64,000 nt of DNA, from the NCBI GenBank assembly GCA_030440445.1, contig CP098528.1, positions 2,914,001 through 2,978,000 of the forward strand, given 5' to 3'. The notes below the pieces were generated by a model, which saw only the letters and a list, made by a program, of their open reading frames with translations, ran no database searches and was not told where the DNA came from. Both the position numbers and the translations under genes were made by a program. This document shows positions 17,787 through 26,098 of this stretch, in pieces. Within the stretch, counting starts at the first letter, position 1; the number at the start of each line of letters is the position of its first letter. The stretch is from Halomonas sp. KG2. GTDB taxonomy: Bacteria > Pseudomonadota > Gammaproteobacteria > Pseudomonadales > Halomonadaceae.

Positions 17787-18662
17787 TCAATGAATCACCG
17801 GGGGTGGCGCGTCCGGATTTTCTAATAAAATTTCAATCTCTGCGGCTGTGTAGTGATATTTCGTGTGGCAAAAGTGGCATTGCGTATCGATTGCGCCTTC
17901 TTCGCGCAAAATATCGCGCAGCTCCTGTTCGCCAAGCGTGTATAACGCATGGCTCATTCGCTCCCGCGAGCAGGTGCAACCAAAGCGTAGTGCTTTCGGC
18001 TCGAACACTCTAACCGTCTCTTCGTGATAAAGCCGGTACAGTACTTCGCGCTGCTCCAGCCCCAGAAGCTCTTCAGTCTTAATGGTGTCGGCAAGATGAA
18101 CGCTGCGTTCCCAAGCATCAACATCTTGATTTTGTGAGGCATCGGGCAGGCGCTGAAGCAGCAGCCCACCTGCACGCTCGCCGTCAGCCGCGAGCCAAAG
18201 GCGGGTTGGCAACTGTTCTGATTGGCCAAAGTAGGCTTCTAGGCAGCCCCCCAGGGTAGCGTGATCAAGCGCAACAATACCTTGATATCGATGCCCTTCC
18301 CTTGGATCTAGGGTAATCACAATTTGGCCTTCCCCCACCAGCTCTCGGAAACTGGCATATTCGCTGGGCAGCACAGCGTCTTCCGCGATTCGCGCGATCG
18401 CACGCAGCTCACCACCGGGGTTGGACTCGGCCATTAAGAGTGCAAGCGAGCCTCGTCCTCGCACTTCAATGCTTAAGGTGCCGTCTAGTTTTACCGTGTC
18501 GGTTAGCAAAGCGACCGCCGCCAACAGCTCACCCAGCAATTCATTAACCGCTGGCGGGTAAGCGTGGCGGTCAAGCACCTCATGATAGGCAGTGCTGAGC
18601 GTGACGATTTCACCACGCACGTTGGTTTGGTCAAACATAAAACGTTGGATTTGATCAGACAT
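17787..18662 (-). CDS. hslO: Redox-regulated chaperone Hsp33
   Basis: This holdase is activated by oxidative unfolding. The 291 residues from [20 protein letters not shown] show the whole Hsp33 fold, and the C-terminal zinc switch CTC...CHFC near residues 230-265 carries the four redox cysteines. The frame is open upstream for another 106 codons, but that part has no family resemblance, so the start at 18662 is chosen even though no strong ribosome binding site is seen. It follows hslR by 58 bases in the heat-shock cluster yrfG-hslR-hslO. Confidence 0.95.
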   Translation of the reverse strand: MSDQIQRFMFDQTNVRGEIVTLSTAYHEVLDRHAYPPAVNELLGELLAAVALLTDTVKLDGTLSIEVRGRGSLALLMAESNPGGELRAIARIAEDAVLPSEYASFRELVGEGQIVITLDPREGHRYQGIVALDHATLGGCLEAYFGQSEQLPTRLWLAADGERAGGLLLQRLPDASQNQDVDAWERSVHLADTIKTEELLGLEQREVLYRLYHEETVRVFEPKALRFGCTCSRERMSHALYTLGEQELRDILREEGAIDTQCHFCHTKYHYTAAEIEILLENPDAPPPVIH

Positions 18663-18720
18663 AAGGAAACCGTCGGAGAAGTAGAGAGAAGGCTTACCGC
18701 CATGACGAATAAACGCGTGT

Positions 18721-19110
18721 TTAATCGCCCTGTTGGCGCTGGAAGCGTTGGATGTCACGCCGCTGTTTTTTATCAGGACGTTTGAGTGGGTGCTGCATGG
18801 CTTCATTGGTGAGACGACGAGCTTCAGCTTCTTTGGCTCGGCGTTGCACACTTTCCTCCGTTTCAGCGTAGAGCTTGCGCGCTTCTGGCGCGCCGCGACG
18901 CTGGTCGGAAAGCGAAACCACTTCCACCTCAAAAATATCCCACCCTTGGGGAACACGAATAAGTGCCCCCAGTTCGACATTTTTGCTGGTTTTTACGCGG
19001 CCACCGTCATAGTGGACTTTACCGCCTTCTATCGCTTTTTTAGCCAGGGCACGGGTTTTGAAAAACCGTGCGGCCCATAGCCACTTATCCAAGCGAACGC
19101 TGTCGCTCAT
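18721..19110 (-). CDS. hslR: Ribosome-associated heat shock protein Hsp15
   Basis: An S4-domain RNA-binding protein that rescues stalled 50S subunits with peptidyl-tRNA. The S4 motif [20 protein letters not shown] is at the N-terminus, followed by [17 protein letters not shown]. The C-terminal third is a highly charged helix rich in Arg/Lys/Glu. It has 129 residues (E. coli 133). Its ATG shares one base with the yrfG stop (TAATG), so the two are coupled. Confidence 0.94.
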   Translation of the reverse strand: MSDSVRLDKWLWAARFFKTRALAKKAIEGGKVHYDGGRVKTSKNVELGALIRVPQGWDIFEVEVVSLSDQRRGAPEARKLYAETEESVQRRAKEAEARRLTNEAMQHPLKRPDKKQRRDIQRFQRQQGD

Positions 19111-19787
19111 TAACGCTCTCCTCGCTGCCCTGGCAGGTTATCTGGCAGCAGTTGGGCAAACCGGTCTAGGGCAATAAACTCCTGCAGTTCTTTTTCAGGC
19201 CGCTGGCTATCTGGCTGCTTAATACCTAGTAAGTGTTTGATACCAAACTCACGGGCACTTTCGAGTACGCGTGCGTTATCATCGATAAACAGCGTGCGCG
19301 CTGAATCAAACGGTTCTTGCTCTTGAAGCGCAAACCAGAAAGCCTGCTCCTCTTTGGCAGCCCCTACATCCTCTGATGAGATGATGGCGTCGAGGTAGTT
19401 TTCCAACCCTGTCAGCGGTAATTTTAGCGCGAGGCTGGCACGGTCTGCGTTGGTCGCTAGAATGACACGGGGGTGGGCTTGCTTCAGCCAGGTTAAAAAG
19501 TCTAACGCATCGCTACGCAGGCCTATCAAGTGCTGTACTTCGCGTTTCAGCGCTACGATATCCACCCCAAGTTCGCGGCTCCAGTACGCAAGGCTGTACC
19601 AGTTCAACGTGCCCTGCTCACCGATAATGCGCGCACGCAGCGCTTCTTGGCTCGCTGCGTCTAGCTGATGAAGCTCAACATAGCGTTTTGGCAGGTGCTC
19701 TAGCCAGAAATGGCTATCGAAGTGCAGATCCAGCAGCGTGCCATCCATATCGAGTAGGACAGTATCAATCTCGCGCCAATCAATCAT
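19110..19787 (-). CDS. yrfG: GMP/IMP nucleotidase YrfG-like HAD hydrolase
   Basis: This HAD phosphatase of 225 residues is close to E. coli YrfG, which dephosphorylates purine nucleotides. Motif I is TVLLDMDGTLLDLHFD, motif II is ILATNAD, and motif IV is TLFIDDN. The key shared stretch TLNWYSLAYWSRELG matches the family. GGAG lies 6 bases before ATG 19787; the longer open frame to 19886 overlaps the divergent nudE gene and is rejected. First gene of the yrfG-hslR-hslO unit. The product of E. coli igaA, which sits between nudE and yrfG there, is absent here. Confidence 0.9.
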   Translation of the reverse strand: MIDWREIDTVLLDMDGTLLDLHFDSHFWLEHLPKRYVELHQLDAASQEALRARIIGEQGTLNWYSLAYWSRELGVDIVALKREVQHLIGLRSDALDFLTWLKQAHPRVILATNADRASLALKLPLTGLENYLDAIISSEDVGAAKEEQAFWFALQEQEPFDSARTLFIDDNARVLESAREFGIKHLLGIKQPDSQRPEKELQEFIALDRFAQLLPDNLPGQRGER

Positions 19788-19857
19788 TGCCGCTCCAGTA
19801 TGAAAGAGTAAGCATACTATTGTAGCGTAACCCGTTTTTTGCAGCCACGGAGGCATG

Positions 19858-20472
19858 ATGTCAGTCCACGACGCTTCAACAGGCAATACCCCACATGACT
19901 ACCTGAAAAAGCCGCAAATCTTGGCGCGAACCAACGTCGCCAAAAGCCGTTTATTCCAGATTGAGTCGCTTGATTTGCGCTTTTCTAATGGTGAAGAGCG
20001 CCAGTTTGAACGTTTAACCGGCGCAGACCGAGGCGCGGTAATGATTATTGCCATGCCCGATCCGGAGCACGTACTGCTTATTCGTGAATATGCGGCTGGC
20101 TTTGAAGATTATGTGCTGACGCTGCCAAAGGGGCTAGTTGACCCCGGCGAAGACATTGTCACTGCTGCTAACCGTGAGCTAATGGAAGAGTGCGGCTTTG
20201 GCGCGCACCGCATTGAGCCGCTGGTGGAGTTATCACTTGCGCCTAACTACATGCGCCACCGCATGCAGGTACTCATCGCCACCGATCTTTATCCCAAGCG
20301 CCTGCCAGGTGACGAGCCAGAGCCGTTGATTGTCGAAACTCACGCCATTGAAGAACTGCCGGCGCTGCTGTTACGTGACGACTTCCACGAAGCCCGCGCC
20401 ATCGCCGCGCTCTATATCGCAAGAGATAAGCTACGCGAAGAGAAACGTAATAGCGCAATGGATTTGTTGTAA
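19858..20472 (+). CDS. nudE: ADP compounds hydrolase NudE
   Basis: A Nudix hydrolase acting on ADP-ribose, NADH and diadenosine compounds. The Nudix box GLVDPGEDIVTAANRELMEE is followed by CGFGA. The N-terminal KSRLFQIESLDLRFSNGEER and the C-terminal GDEPEPL agree with E. coli NudE. Two ATG codons are adjacent; GGAGG (19849-19853) lies 4 bases before the second and 1 before the first, so 19858 is used. It is divergent from yrfG, with about 70 bases to hold both promoters. Confidence 0.93.
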   Translation: MSVHDASTGNTPHDYLKKPQILARTNVAKSRLFQIESLDLRFSNGEERQFERLTGADRGAVMIIAMPDPEHVLLIREYAAGFEDYVLTLPKGLVDPGEDIVTAANRELMEECGFGAHRIEPLVELSLAPNYMRHRMQVLIATDLYPKRLPGDEPEPLIVETHAIEELPALLLRDDFHEARAIAALYIARDKLREEKRNSAMDLL

Positions 20473-20490
20473 AGCCGCGCTGCTTTTGCA

Positions 20491-20595
20491 GGTGCGCTGA
20501 CGCTTACACCGCACTACAAAACCTAAGGACTCAATAAGTTATGTAGCGCGTGGTAACGAATCTCGCGAGGAACGAGCGAATGAGGCACCCGCGGA
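20491..20595. repeat. Dispersed palindromic intergenic repeat, copy B
   Basis: GGTGCGCTGACGCTTACACC is identical to the start of copy A (1350). GTAGCGCGTGGTAACG and GAATGAGGCAC follow at nearly the same spacing. It is located between the convergent nudE and YdgJ-like genes, where no conventional terminator is seen, so the hairpin may serve as transcript end. Confidence 0.7.
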
Positions 20596-20635
20596 AGGTG
20601 GCGGAACGACGCCCAGTGGCAGCCGTCCCAACTGC

Positions 20636-21688
20636 TTACAAATGGTGTTTTAGCGGTATCCAGCGGCGTTGGCGGTGGCTGTCTAGGCCAGCTTCCAAGA
20701 GCGTCATGTTGCGTAGCGCATCTTCAATATCAACCGGCAGTGGCGTTTTATCACGGATCGCGACGGCCATGCCTTGATAATAAGCCAGGTAGTCACCCGC
20801 TTGGGTAGCATGCTCGTGACGCACTAGCGGTGCCTCTTCTCCGTCGCCCTCGCGAAGGGTCAGCGCGCCTGGGGAGTCAGCTCCCCAGGCAGGCGTAGGC
20901 ACCTCACCCGCTTTTAAGCGATCCTCTTGAGGGTCTAGGCCGTATTTAAGGTAGCTACCTTTCGTTCCATTAATGCGGAAGCGCGGTGTTGATTCGGCAA
21001 CCAGCGTGCCAGCGCTGAGGCTAACGCGACAGCCGTCGTACTCCAGCAGCGCTAAAAAGTCATCATCGGCTTTGGCGTCATCTCTGCGCACACCCAGATC
21101 CAGCATGATGGCATTGGGCATCCCAAACAGCTCACAGGCTTGGTCAAGCAAGTGAGGGCCTAGGTCATACCAAATACCCCCACCTGGTGTGACTTTTTCG
21201 CGCCAGCGGTCACGAACTTCAGGGCGAAAGCGATCAAAACGCGACTCAAACCCGGTGACACGGCCTAACGTGCCGGCTTCAAGCAGCGCTTTAACGGTAA
21301 GGAAGTCACTATCCCAACGGCGGTTATGAAATACCGACACCAAGCGCTCTTTATCAATCGCCAGCGCTTTTAGCTGCTTGGCTTCTGAAAGTGTGACGGT
21401 AAACGGCTTATCGACGACTACGTGTTTACCCGCCATCAACGCTGCTTTGGCGAGCGGAAAATGCGTGTCATTAGGTGTCGGGATAACAATGAGATCAATA
21501 TCGCTGCGCTGACATAACGCCAGTGCTTGGCGCTCAACCTCAACATCTAAGTCAGCATGCACTTTGGCGGCATCACTGGAGGATACTGCGACTAAATCCA
21601 GGCCTTCCGTTGCCTGAATGAGTGGCGCATGAAACGTTTTACTCGCAAATCCATAGCCAACGAGGCCAACGTTGATAATCGCCTTCAT
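20636..21688 (-). CDS. Gfo/Idh/MocA family oxidoreductase (YdgJ-like)
   Basis: An NAD(P)-dependent sugar or polyol-type dehydrogenase of 350 residues. The Rossmann motif VGLVGYGFASKTFHAPLI is at the N-terminus, the family lysine sits in GKHVVVDKPFTVTLSEA, and SVFHNRRWDSDFLT follows. The sequence closely resembles E. coli YdgJ throughout, but the substrate is not established from sequence. AAGGA lies 6 bases before ATG 21688; the longer open frame to 21754 has no family resemblance. A terminator of ilvD lies just upstream. Confidence 0.92.
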   Translation of the reverse strand: MKAIINVGLVGYGFASKTFHAPLIQATEGLDLVAVSSSDAAKVHADLDVEVERQALALCQRSDIDLIVIPTPNDTHFPLAKAALMAGKHVVVDKPFTVTLSEAKQLKALAIDKERLVSVFHNRRWDSDFLTVKALLEAGTLGRVTGFESRFDRFRPEVRDRWREKVTPGGGIWYDLGPHLLDQACELFGMPNAIMLDLGVRRDDAKADDDFLALLEYDGCRVSLSAGTLVAESTPRFRINGTKGSYLKYGLDPQEDRLKAGEVPTPAWGADSPGALTLREGDGEEAPLVRHEHATQAGDYLAYYQGMAVAIRDKTPLPVDIEDALRNMTLLEAGLDSHRQRRWIPLKHHL

Positions 21689-21754
21689 TACATTCCTTAG
21701 TCGTTTTGACGGTTTGCATTGGGCATAAAGCAGCTCACATAAAGCAACCCACAT

Positions 21755-21783
21755 AAAACAGCCCGCTTTGCACGGGCTGTTTT
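21755..21783 (-). terminator. Terminator of ilvD
   Basis: AAAACAGCCCG (21755-21765) and CGGGCTGTTTT (21773-21783) with a 7-base loop, 16 bases past the ilvD stop. Confidence 0.88.
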
Positions 21784-21798
21784 ACATAGTACCTACAC

Positions 21799-23643
21799 CT
21801 AGTCGAGCTTGGAAAGGTCGCGAACCGCACCTTTGTCTGCTGACGTGGCCAGCAATGCGTAGGCTTTCAGTGCAGGCGTTACCTTACGAGGGCGCTGTTC
21901 GACGGGCTTCCAGGCGTCTTTGCCTTTAGCTTCCATCGCCTCGCGACGCTTCACTAATACTGAATCAGGTAGTTGCACGTTAATCGTACGGTTGGGAATA
22001 TCAATCAGAATGGTATCGCCCTGCTCAACCAAACCAATCGCGCCGCCTGCCGCCGCTTCGGGGGAAACATGACCAATGGAAAGCCCAGAAGTCCCGCCAG
22101 AGAAGCGGCCATCCGTCAACAATGCACAGGCCTTACCCAGCCCTTTGGATTTTAAGTACGAGGTCGGATAGAGCATTTCCTGCATGCCAGGACCGCCTTT
22201 AGGGCCTTCGTAGCGAATGACCACTACATCGCCCTCTTTGACCTTACCGTCCAATACATTGGCCACTGCTTGATCTTGGGATTCAACGACGTGGGCTTTG
22301 CCTTCGAACACGAGAATTGAGTCGTCAACGCCTGCCGTTTTAACCACGCAACCATCGAGGGCGATGTTGCCGTAAAGCACAGCCAAACCGCCTTCTGTTG
22401 AGAACGCATGCGCTAGGTCGCGAATACAACCGGTAGCACGATCGCCATCTAGACTTGGCCAGCGGGCGCTTTGTGAGAAAGCGGTTTGGGTAGGAATACC
22501 ACCAGGGCCTGCTTTAAAGAACTCGACCACATCAGCGTTTGGCGAGCGCATAATATCCCACTCTTCCAGCGCCGCTTTTAGGCTATCGCCGTAAACAGTT
22601 GGCACTGACGTGTCCAGCACTCCCGCACGATCCAACTCGCCCAGAATAGCCATAATGCCACCTGCACGGTGAACGTCTTCGATATGGTATTTCTGGGTAT
22701 TGGGTGCCACTTTACATAGTTGCGGTACCTCACGGGAAAGCCGATCAATATCCGCCATGGAGAAGTCGACTTCCGCTTCTTGGGCCGCCGCCAGCAAATG
22801 CAAAATCGTATTCGTAGAGCCGCCCATGGCGATATCTAACGTCATGGCATTTTTGAACGCTGCTTTGTTACCAATCGCACGGGGCAGCAGGTGGGCTTCT
22901 TCGCCTTCATAGTAGCGCTTGGCCAGCTCTACAATGCGATGGCCAGCGGTTTCAAACAGGCGCCGACGGTCTGAGTGGGTCGCCAGCACGGTACCGTTAC
23001 CAGGTAACGCCAAGCCTAATGCTTCCATTAGGCAGTTCATCGAGTTAGCGGTAAACATACCCGAGCAACTGCCGCAGGTGGGGCAAGCACTGCGTTCGAC
23101 TTCAGCCAGGGTTTCATCATCAACGCTATCGTCAGCCGCCATAACCATGGCGTCGACCAGATCTAGGCCGTGATTTAGCAGCTTAGTTTTGCCCGCCTCC
23201 ATGGGCCCACCCGAAACAAAAATGACCGGAATATTGAGGCGCATGGCAGCCATCAGCATCCCAGGGGTAATTTTGTCGCAGTTGGAAATACACACTAGCG
23301 CGTCGGCGCAGTGGGCATTACACATGTACTCAACGCTATCAGCGATAATATCGCGGCTGGGCAGCGAATAGAGCATGCCGTCGTGCCCCATCGCGATGCC
23401 ATCGTCTACCGCTATGGTGTTGAACTCTTTAGCCACACCGCCGGCTTTCTCAATTTCACGTGCGACCAATTGGCCCATGTCTTTTAAGTGAACATGGCCC
23501 GGCACAAACTGGGTAAACGAGTTCGCAACCGCAATAATGGGCTTATGGAAATCGTCGTCTTTCATGCCGGTGGCGCGCCAAAGGGCGCGGGCGCCGGCCA
23601 TATTACGGCCGGCGGTGGTCGTACGGGAGCGATACTCGGGCAT
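21799..23643 (-). CDS. ilvD: Dihydroxy-acid dehydratase
   Basis: The iron-sulfur enzyme of valine, leucine and isoleucine synthesis. From ATG 23643 (AGAGGA 5 bases upstream) it has 614 residues, as in E. coli (616). The family signatures are [12 protein letters not shown] and [12 protein letters not shown], which hold the cluster cysteines, and [18 protein letters not shown] near the C-terminus. The open frame extends 18 codons further up but without homology or ribosome binding site. It stands alone, not with ilvMGEA. Confidence 0.97.
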   Translation of the reverse strand: MPEYRSRTTTAGRNMAGARALWRATGMKDDDFHKPIIAVANSFTQFVPGHVHLKDMGQLVAREIEKAGGVAKEFNTIAVDDGIAMGHDGMLYSLPSRDIIADSVEYMCNAHCADALVCISNCDKITPGMLMAAMRLNIPVIFVSGGPMEAGKTKLLNHGLDLVDAMVMAADDSVDDETLAEVERSACPTCGSCSGMFTANSMNCLMEALGLALPGNGTVLATHSDRRRLFETAGHRIVELAKRYYEGEEAHLLPRAIGNKAAFKNAMTLDIAMGGSTNTILHLLAAAQEAEVDFSMADIDRLSREVPQLCKVAPNTQKYHIEDVHRAGGIMAILGELDRAGVLDTSVPTVYGDSLKAALEEWDIMRSPNADVVEFFKAGPGGIPTQTAFSQSARWPSLDGDRATGCIRDLAHAFSTEGGLAVLYGNIALDGCVVKTAGVDDSILVFEGKAHVVESQDQAVANVLDGKVKEGDVVVIRYEGPKGGPGMQEMLYPTSYLKSKGLGKACALLTDGRFSGGTSGLSIGHVSPEAAAGGAIGLVEQGDTILIDIPNRTINVQLPDSVLVKRREAMEAKGKDAWKPVEQRPRKVTPALKAYALLATSADKGAVRDLSKLD

Positions 23644-23782
23644 GGTGTCCTCTTCTACATCTTTATCGTGGCCTGCCGCATTCTTGGCGACAGGCAAGTG
23701 AATCCAGCGGCCTTAGATTGTGGCATGAGCGCACCGTGGAGACTAGATGCTGAGAGCAACCTCCCTTCCCAATTTGTCGCAG

Positions 23783-25948
23783 TTAAAACGTCTCCCACTG
23801 TGCAGAGGACTCTTGACTAGCCAATTCTCTTGCCGCAGCACCTCCCCCGGAAGGCAGTTTCAGTGACGCTTTACGCTGCGCTTGATTAACCTGCTGTAGC
23901 TTTTCCCGGGCAGAGTGAATATTTTCTTCCTGGGCGCCTTCCAGACGGAAGGCATCCACTACATTCGCTAGCTCAAACGTCTCTAGCGCTAAATTATCCG
24001 CCGAGACCGCGATGGTTTGTACTTTGGTGGCGTTTTGCTGAGTCACATTATCCATTTCAGCAATCGCGGAATTAATTTGGCCAATACCGCTACTTTGCTC
24101 GCTTGAGGCGGTGCTAATCGACTCCATCAGCTCACTGACACGGCTGACCTGCTGCATCACATTATCGATGGCTCGTTCAGCTTGCTCGACCGCACCACGG
24201 CCGCCACTGACCTCTTGCGTCGTACTTTCAATCATCTTGCGAATTTCTTGGGCCGCATCGGCACTACGGCTCGCCAAGTTACGCACTTCACTAGCCACCA
24301 CCGCAAAGCCTCGGCCATGCTCCCCGGCACGTGCAGCTTCGACCGATGCATTGAGTGCCAGGATATTCGTTTGGAAAGCGATTCCGTCAATGACGCCTAT
24401 CATCTCCGCCATTTTTTCAGCACTTTGGGCAATACGCTGCATTCTTGCGACCAACTGCTGCATTTGCTCTCGGGTATCGCGGGTGCTTGAGGCATTCTGC
24501 ACCGCCAGCTCCGTCGCTTGGCGGGCATTCTCAGTATTTTGCTGCACCGTGGACGTCATTTCTTCCATGCTTGAGGCCGTTTGCTGCAGTGATGACGCCT
24601 GCTGCTCGGTGCGAGAAGCCAGCTCTTCATTTTCAGCGGCAATTTGCTGAACAGCAGGCGTGACAACAGACACTCGATGTTCCACGTCGCCGACAATACT
24701 CGCCAAGCTAAAGCGCATGGTATCCAACGAATAGAGCAGCTCGCCCAGCTCGTCTTTCGTTTCACGACGTTCGCGAGCAGCCAAATTACCTGCTGCAATT
24801 TGAAAAGTAATATGCCGCGCCCCTTCTACGCTGCGCAACACGGACCTTAAAATCACGGTACTGAGACCTACCATCAACAGCAAACCAATGACCATCAACA
24901 CCATTTGAGCAATCAGCATTTGCTGGCGTCCCTGCTGTGCCTGGCCAACCAGCGCTTCAGCATTTGCTCGCTCATCGCTAACTAACTGGCTACTGCTCTC
25001 TCTTAGCTGCTCTGTGGTAGGTTGTACGCCGTCATTAAAGGCTTCAAAAGCGGCAAAGCCATTTGCGCTACTGACCGCCGTCACCGTGGTATCGACACTG
25101 CTGATCCAGGTCGCTAATCCTGCACTAAAAGCTTGTAGACGCTCAGCACCGGCATTGCTGTCCGTAAGATACTCGTTCCAAAGCGTTTGTATTGACTGAG
25201 AATATTCGCTAACTGACGCGGCAACTGCATCAACATCAACCCGACGAGGGTTACGAACAGCAGGTTCCAACTGAGCCACCACTTGGCCGATTTGGCGCTC
25301 TATTCGCTGAAGATTGGCGACGGCTTCTAGCCCTGAGCGATTTAACGTATCGAGACGCTCACCAGAAACCATTAAGCCGTACATCCCTAGGCCGCCTGCC
25401 AATCCCATGAGAATAATGGATGCTACTACCATGCCCGTTAACTTAGCTTTCAGGCTATTAAACTGAAAGCGAGCAAAAAAACCTCCCACACCGCGGCGCT
25501 TTAGCGCCCCCTGCGCCAGCGTGTAGCGGCGAGATTTACCTTTTTCGCGTATTTCTTTATAGACGATTTCTGCTAGCGCAATACTTTGAGCTGGGGCTTT
25601 GCGCCGCAACGAGGTATACCCTACGATGCGGTCGCCATCTCTGAGCGGTGCCACGCTAGCAGTGACCCAATAATGATCGCCGTTTTTACGACGATTTTTG
25701 ACCGTACCTTGCCAGCTCGCACCTGACTGAATCGTCTTCCAGAAATCTGCATAGGCTGCTTCCGGCATATCCGGGTGGCGAATTAGGTTATGAGGGCTTC
25801 CCATCAATTCATCGCGGGTATAGCCGCTGACCTCGACAAACGCGGCGTTAGCGTAGGTCACATTGCCCTTCAAATCGGAACGTGAAATCAGCACAGTCTC
25901 ATCGTCAAGCGTGTACTCACGCTGAGTGACGGGTTGGTTGTTGCGCAT
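23783..25948 (-). CDS. PAS-containing methyl-accepting chemotaxis protein (Aer-like, long)
   Basis: This 721-residue receptor has an N-terminal PAS domain (about 12-115) that begins like Aer (PVTQREYTLDDETVLISRSD) and contains NLIRHPDMP, the FAD-type PAS signature. A membrane helix follows at about 168-192, then a periplasmic four-helix segment, a second helix (345-368), HAMP and a long signalling coil with the hairpin tip GIAFQTNILALNASVEAARA. It ends QWETF, the xWxxF pentapeptide that tethers CheR/CheB. Unlike E. coli Aer it has a large periplasmic domain and the tether, so it may sense both redox and an external ligand. Confidence 0.93.
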   Translation of the reverse strand: MRNNQPVTQREYTLDDETVLISRSDLKGNVTYANAAFVEVSGYTRDELMGSPHNLIRHPDMPEAAYADFWKTIQSGASWQGTVKNRRKNGDHYWVTASVAPLRDGDRIVGYTSLRRKAPAQSIALAEIVYKEIREKGKSRRYTLAQGALKRRGVGGFFARFQFNSLKAKLTGMVVASIILMGLAGGLGMYGLMVSGERLDTLNRSGLEAVANLQRIERQIGQVVAQLEPAVRNPRRVDVDAVAASVSEYSQSIQTLWNEYLTDSNAGAERLQAFSAGLATWISSVDTTVTAVSSANGFAAFEAFNDGVQPTTEQLRESSSQLVSDERANAEALVGQAQQGRQQMLIAQMVLMVIGLLLMVGLSTVILRSVLRSVEGARHITFQIAAGNLAARERRETKDELGELLYSLDTMRFSLASIVGDVEHRVSVVTPAVQQIAAENEELASRTEQQASSLQQTASSMEEMTSTVQQNTENARQATELAVQNASSTRDTREQMQQLVARMQRIAQSAEKMAEMIGVIDGIAFQTNILALNASVEAARAGEHGRGFAVVASEVRNLASRSADAAQEIRKMIESTTQEVSGGRGAVEQAERAIDNVMQQVSRVSELMESISTASSEQSSGIGQINSAIAEMDNVTQQNATKVQTIAVSADNLALETFELANVVDAFRLEGAQEENIHSAREKLQQVNQAQRKASLKLPSGGGAAARELASQESSAQWETF

Positions 25949-26033
25949 ACAGAGGCTCCCTAGGGGACTTTTAATTTTGATTTGCCTCTATTATCACTTG
26001 CCGCCAGGGAATTTAACCTCTGAATAACCCTAC

Positions 26034-26060
26034 AAAAGCGCCGCACTCTTTGGTGCGGCG
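26034..26060 (-). terminator. Terminator of the lon gene
   Basis: GCCGCAC (26040-26046) and GTGCGGC (26053-26059). The minus-strand 3' side reads GCTTTTG. It lies 40-60 bases beyond the lon stop. Confidence 0.7.
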
Positions 26061-26098
26061 GCTTAACTAAACGATTGTTTTACACCCGGTTTAAGAGC

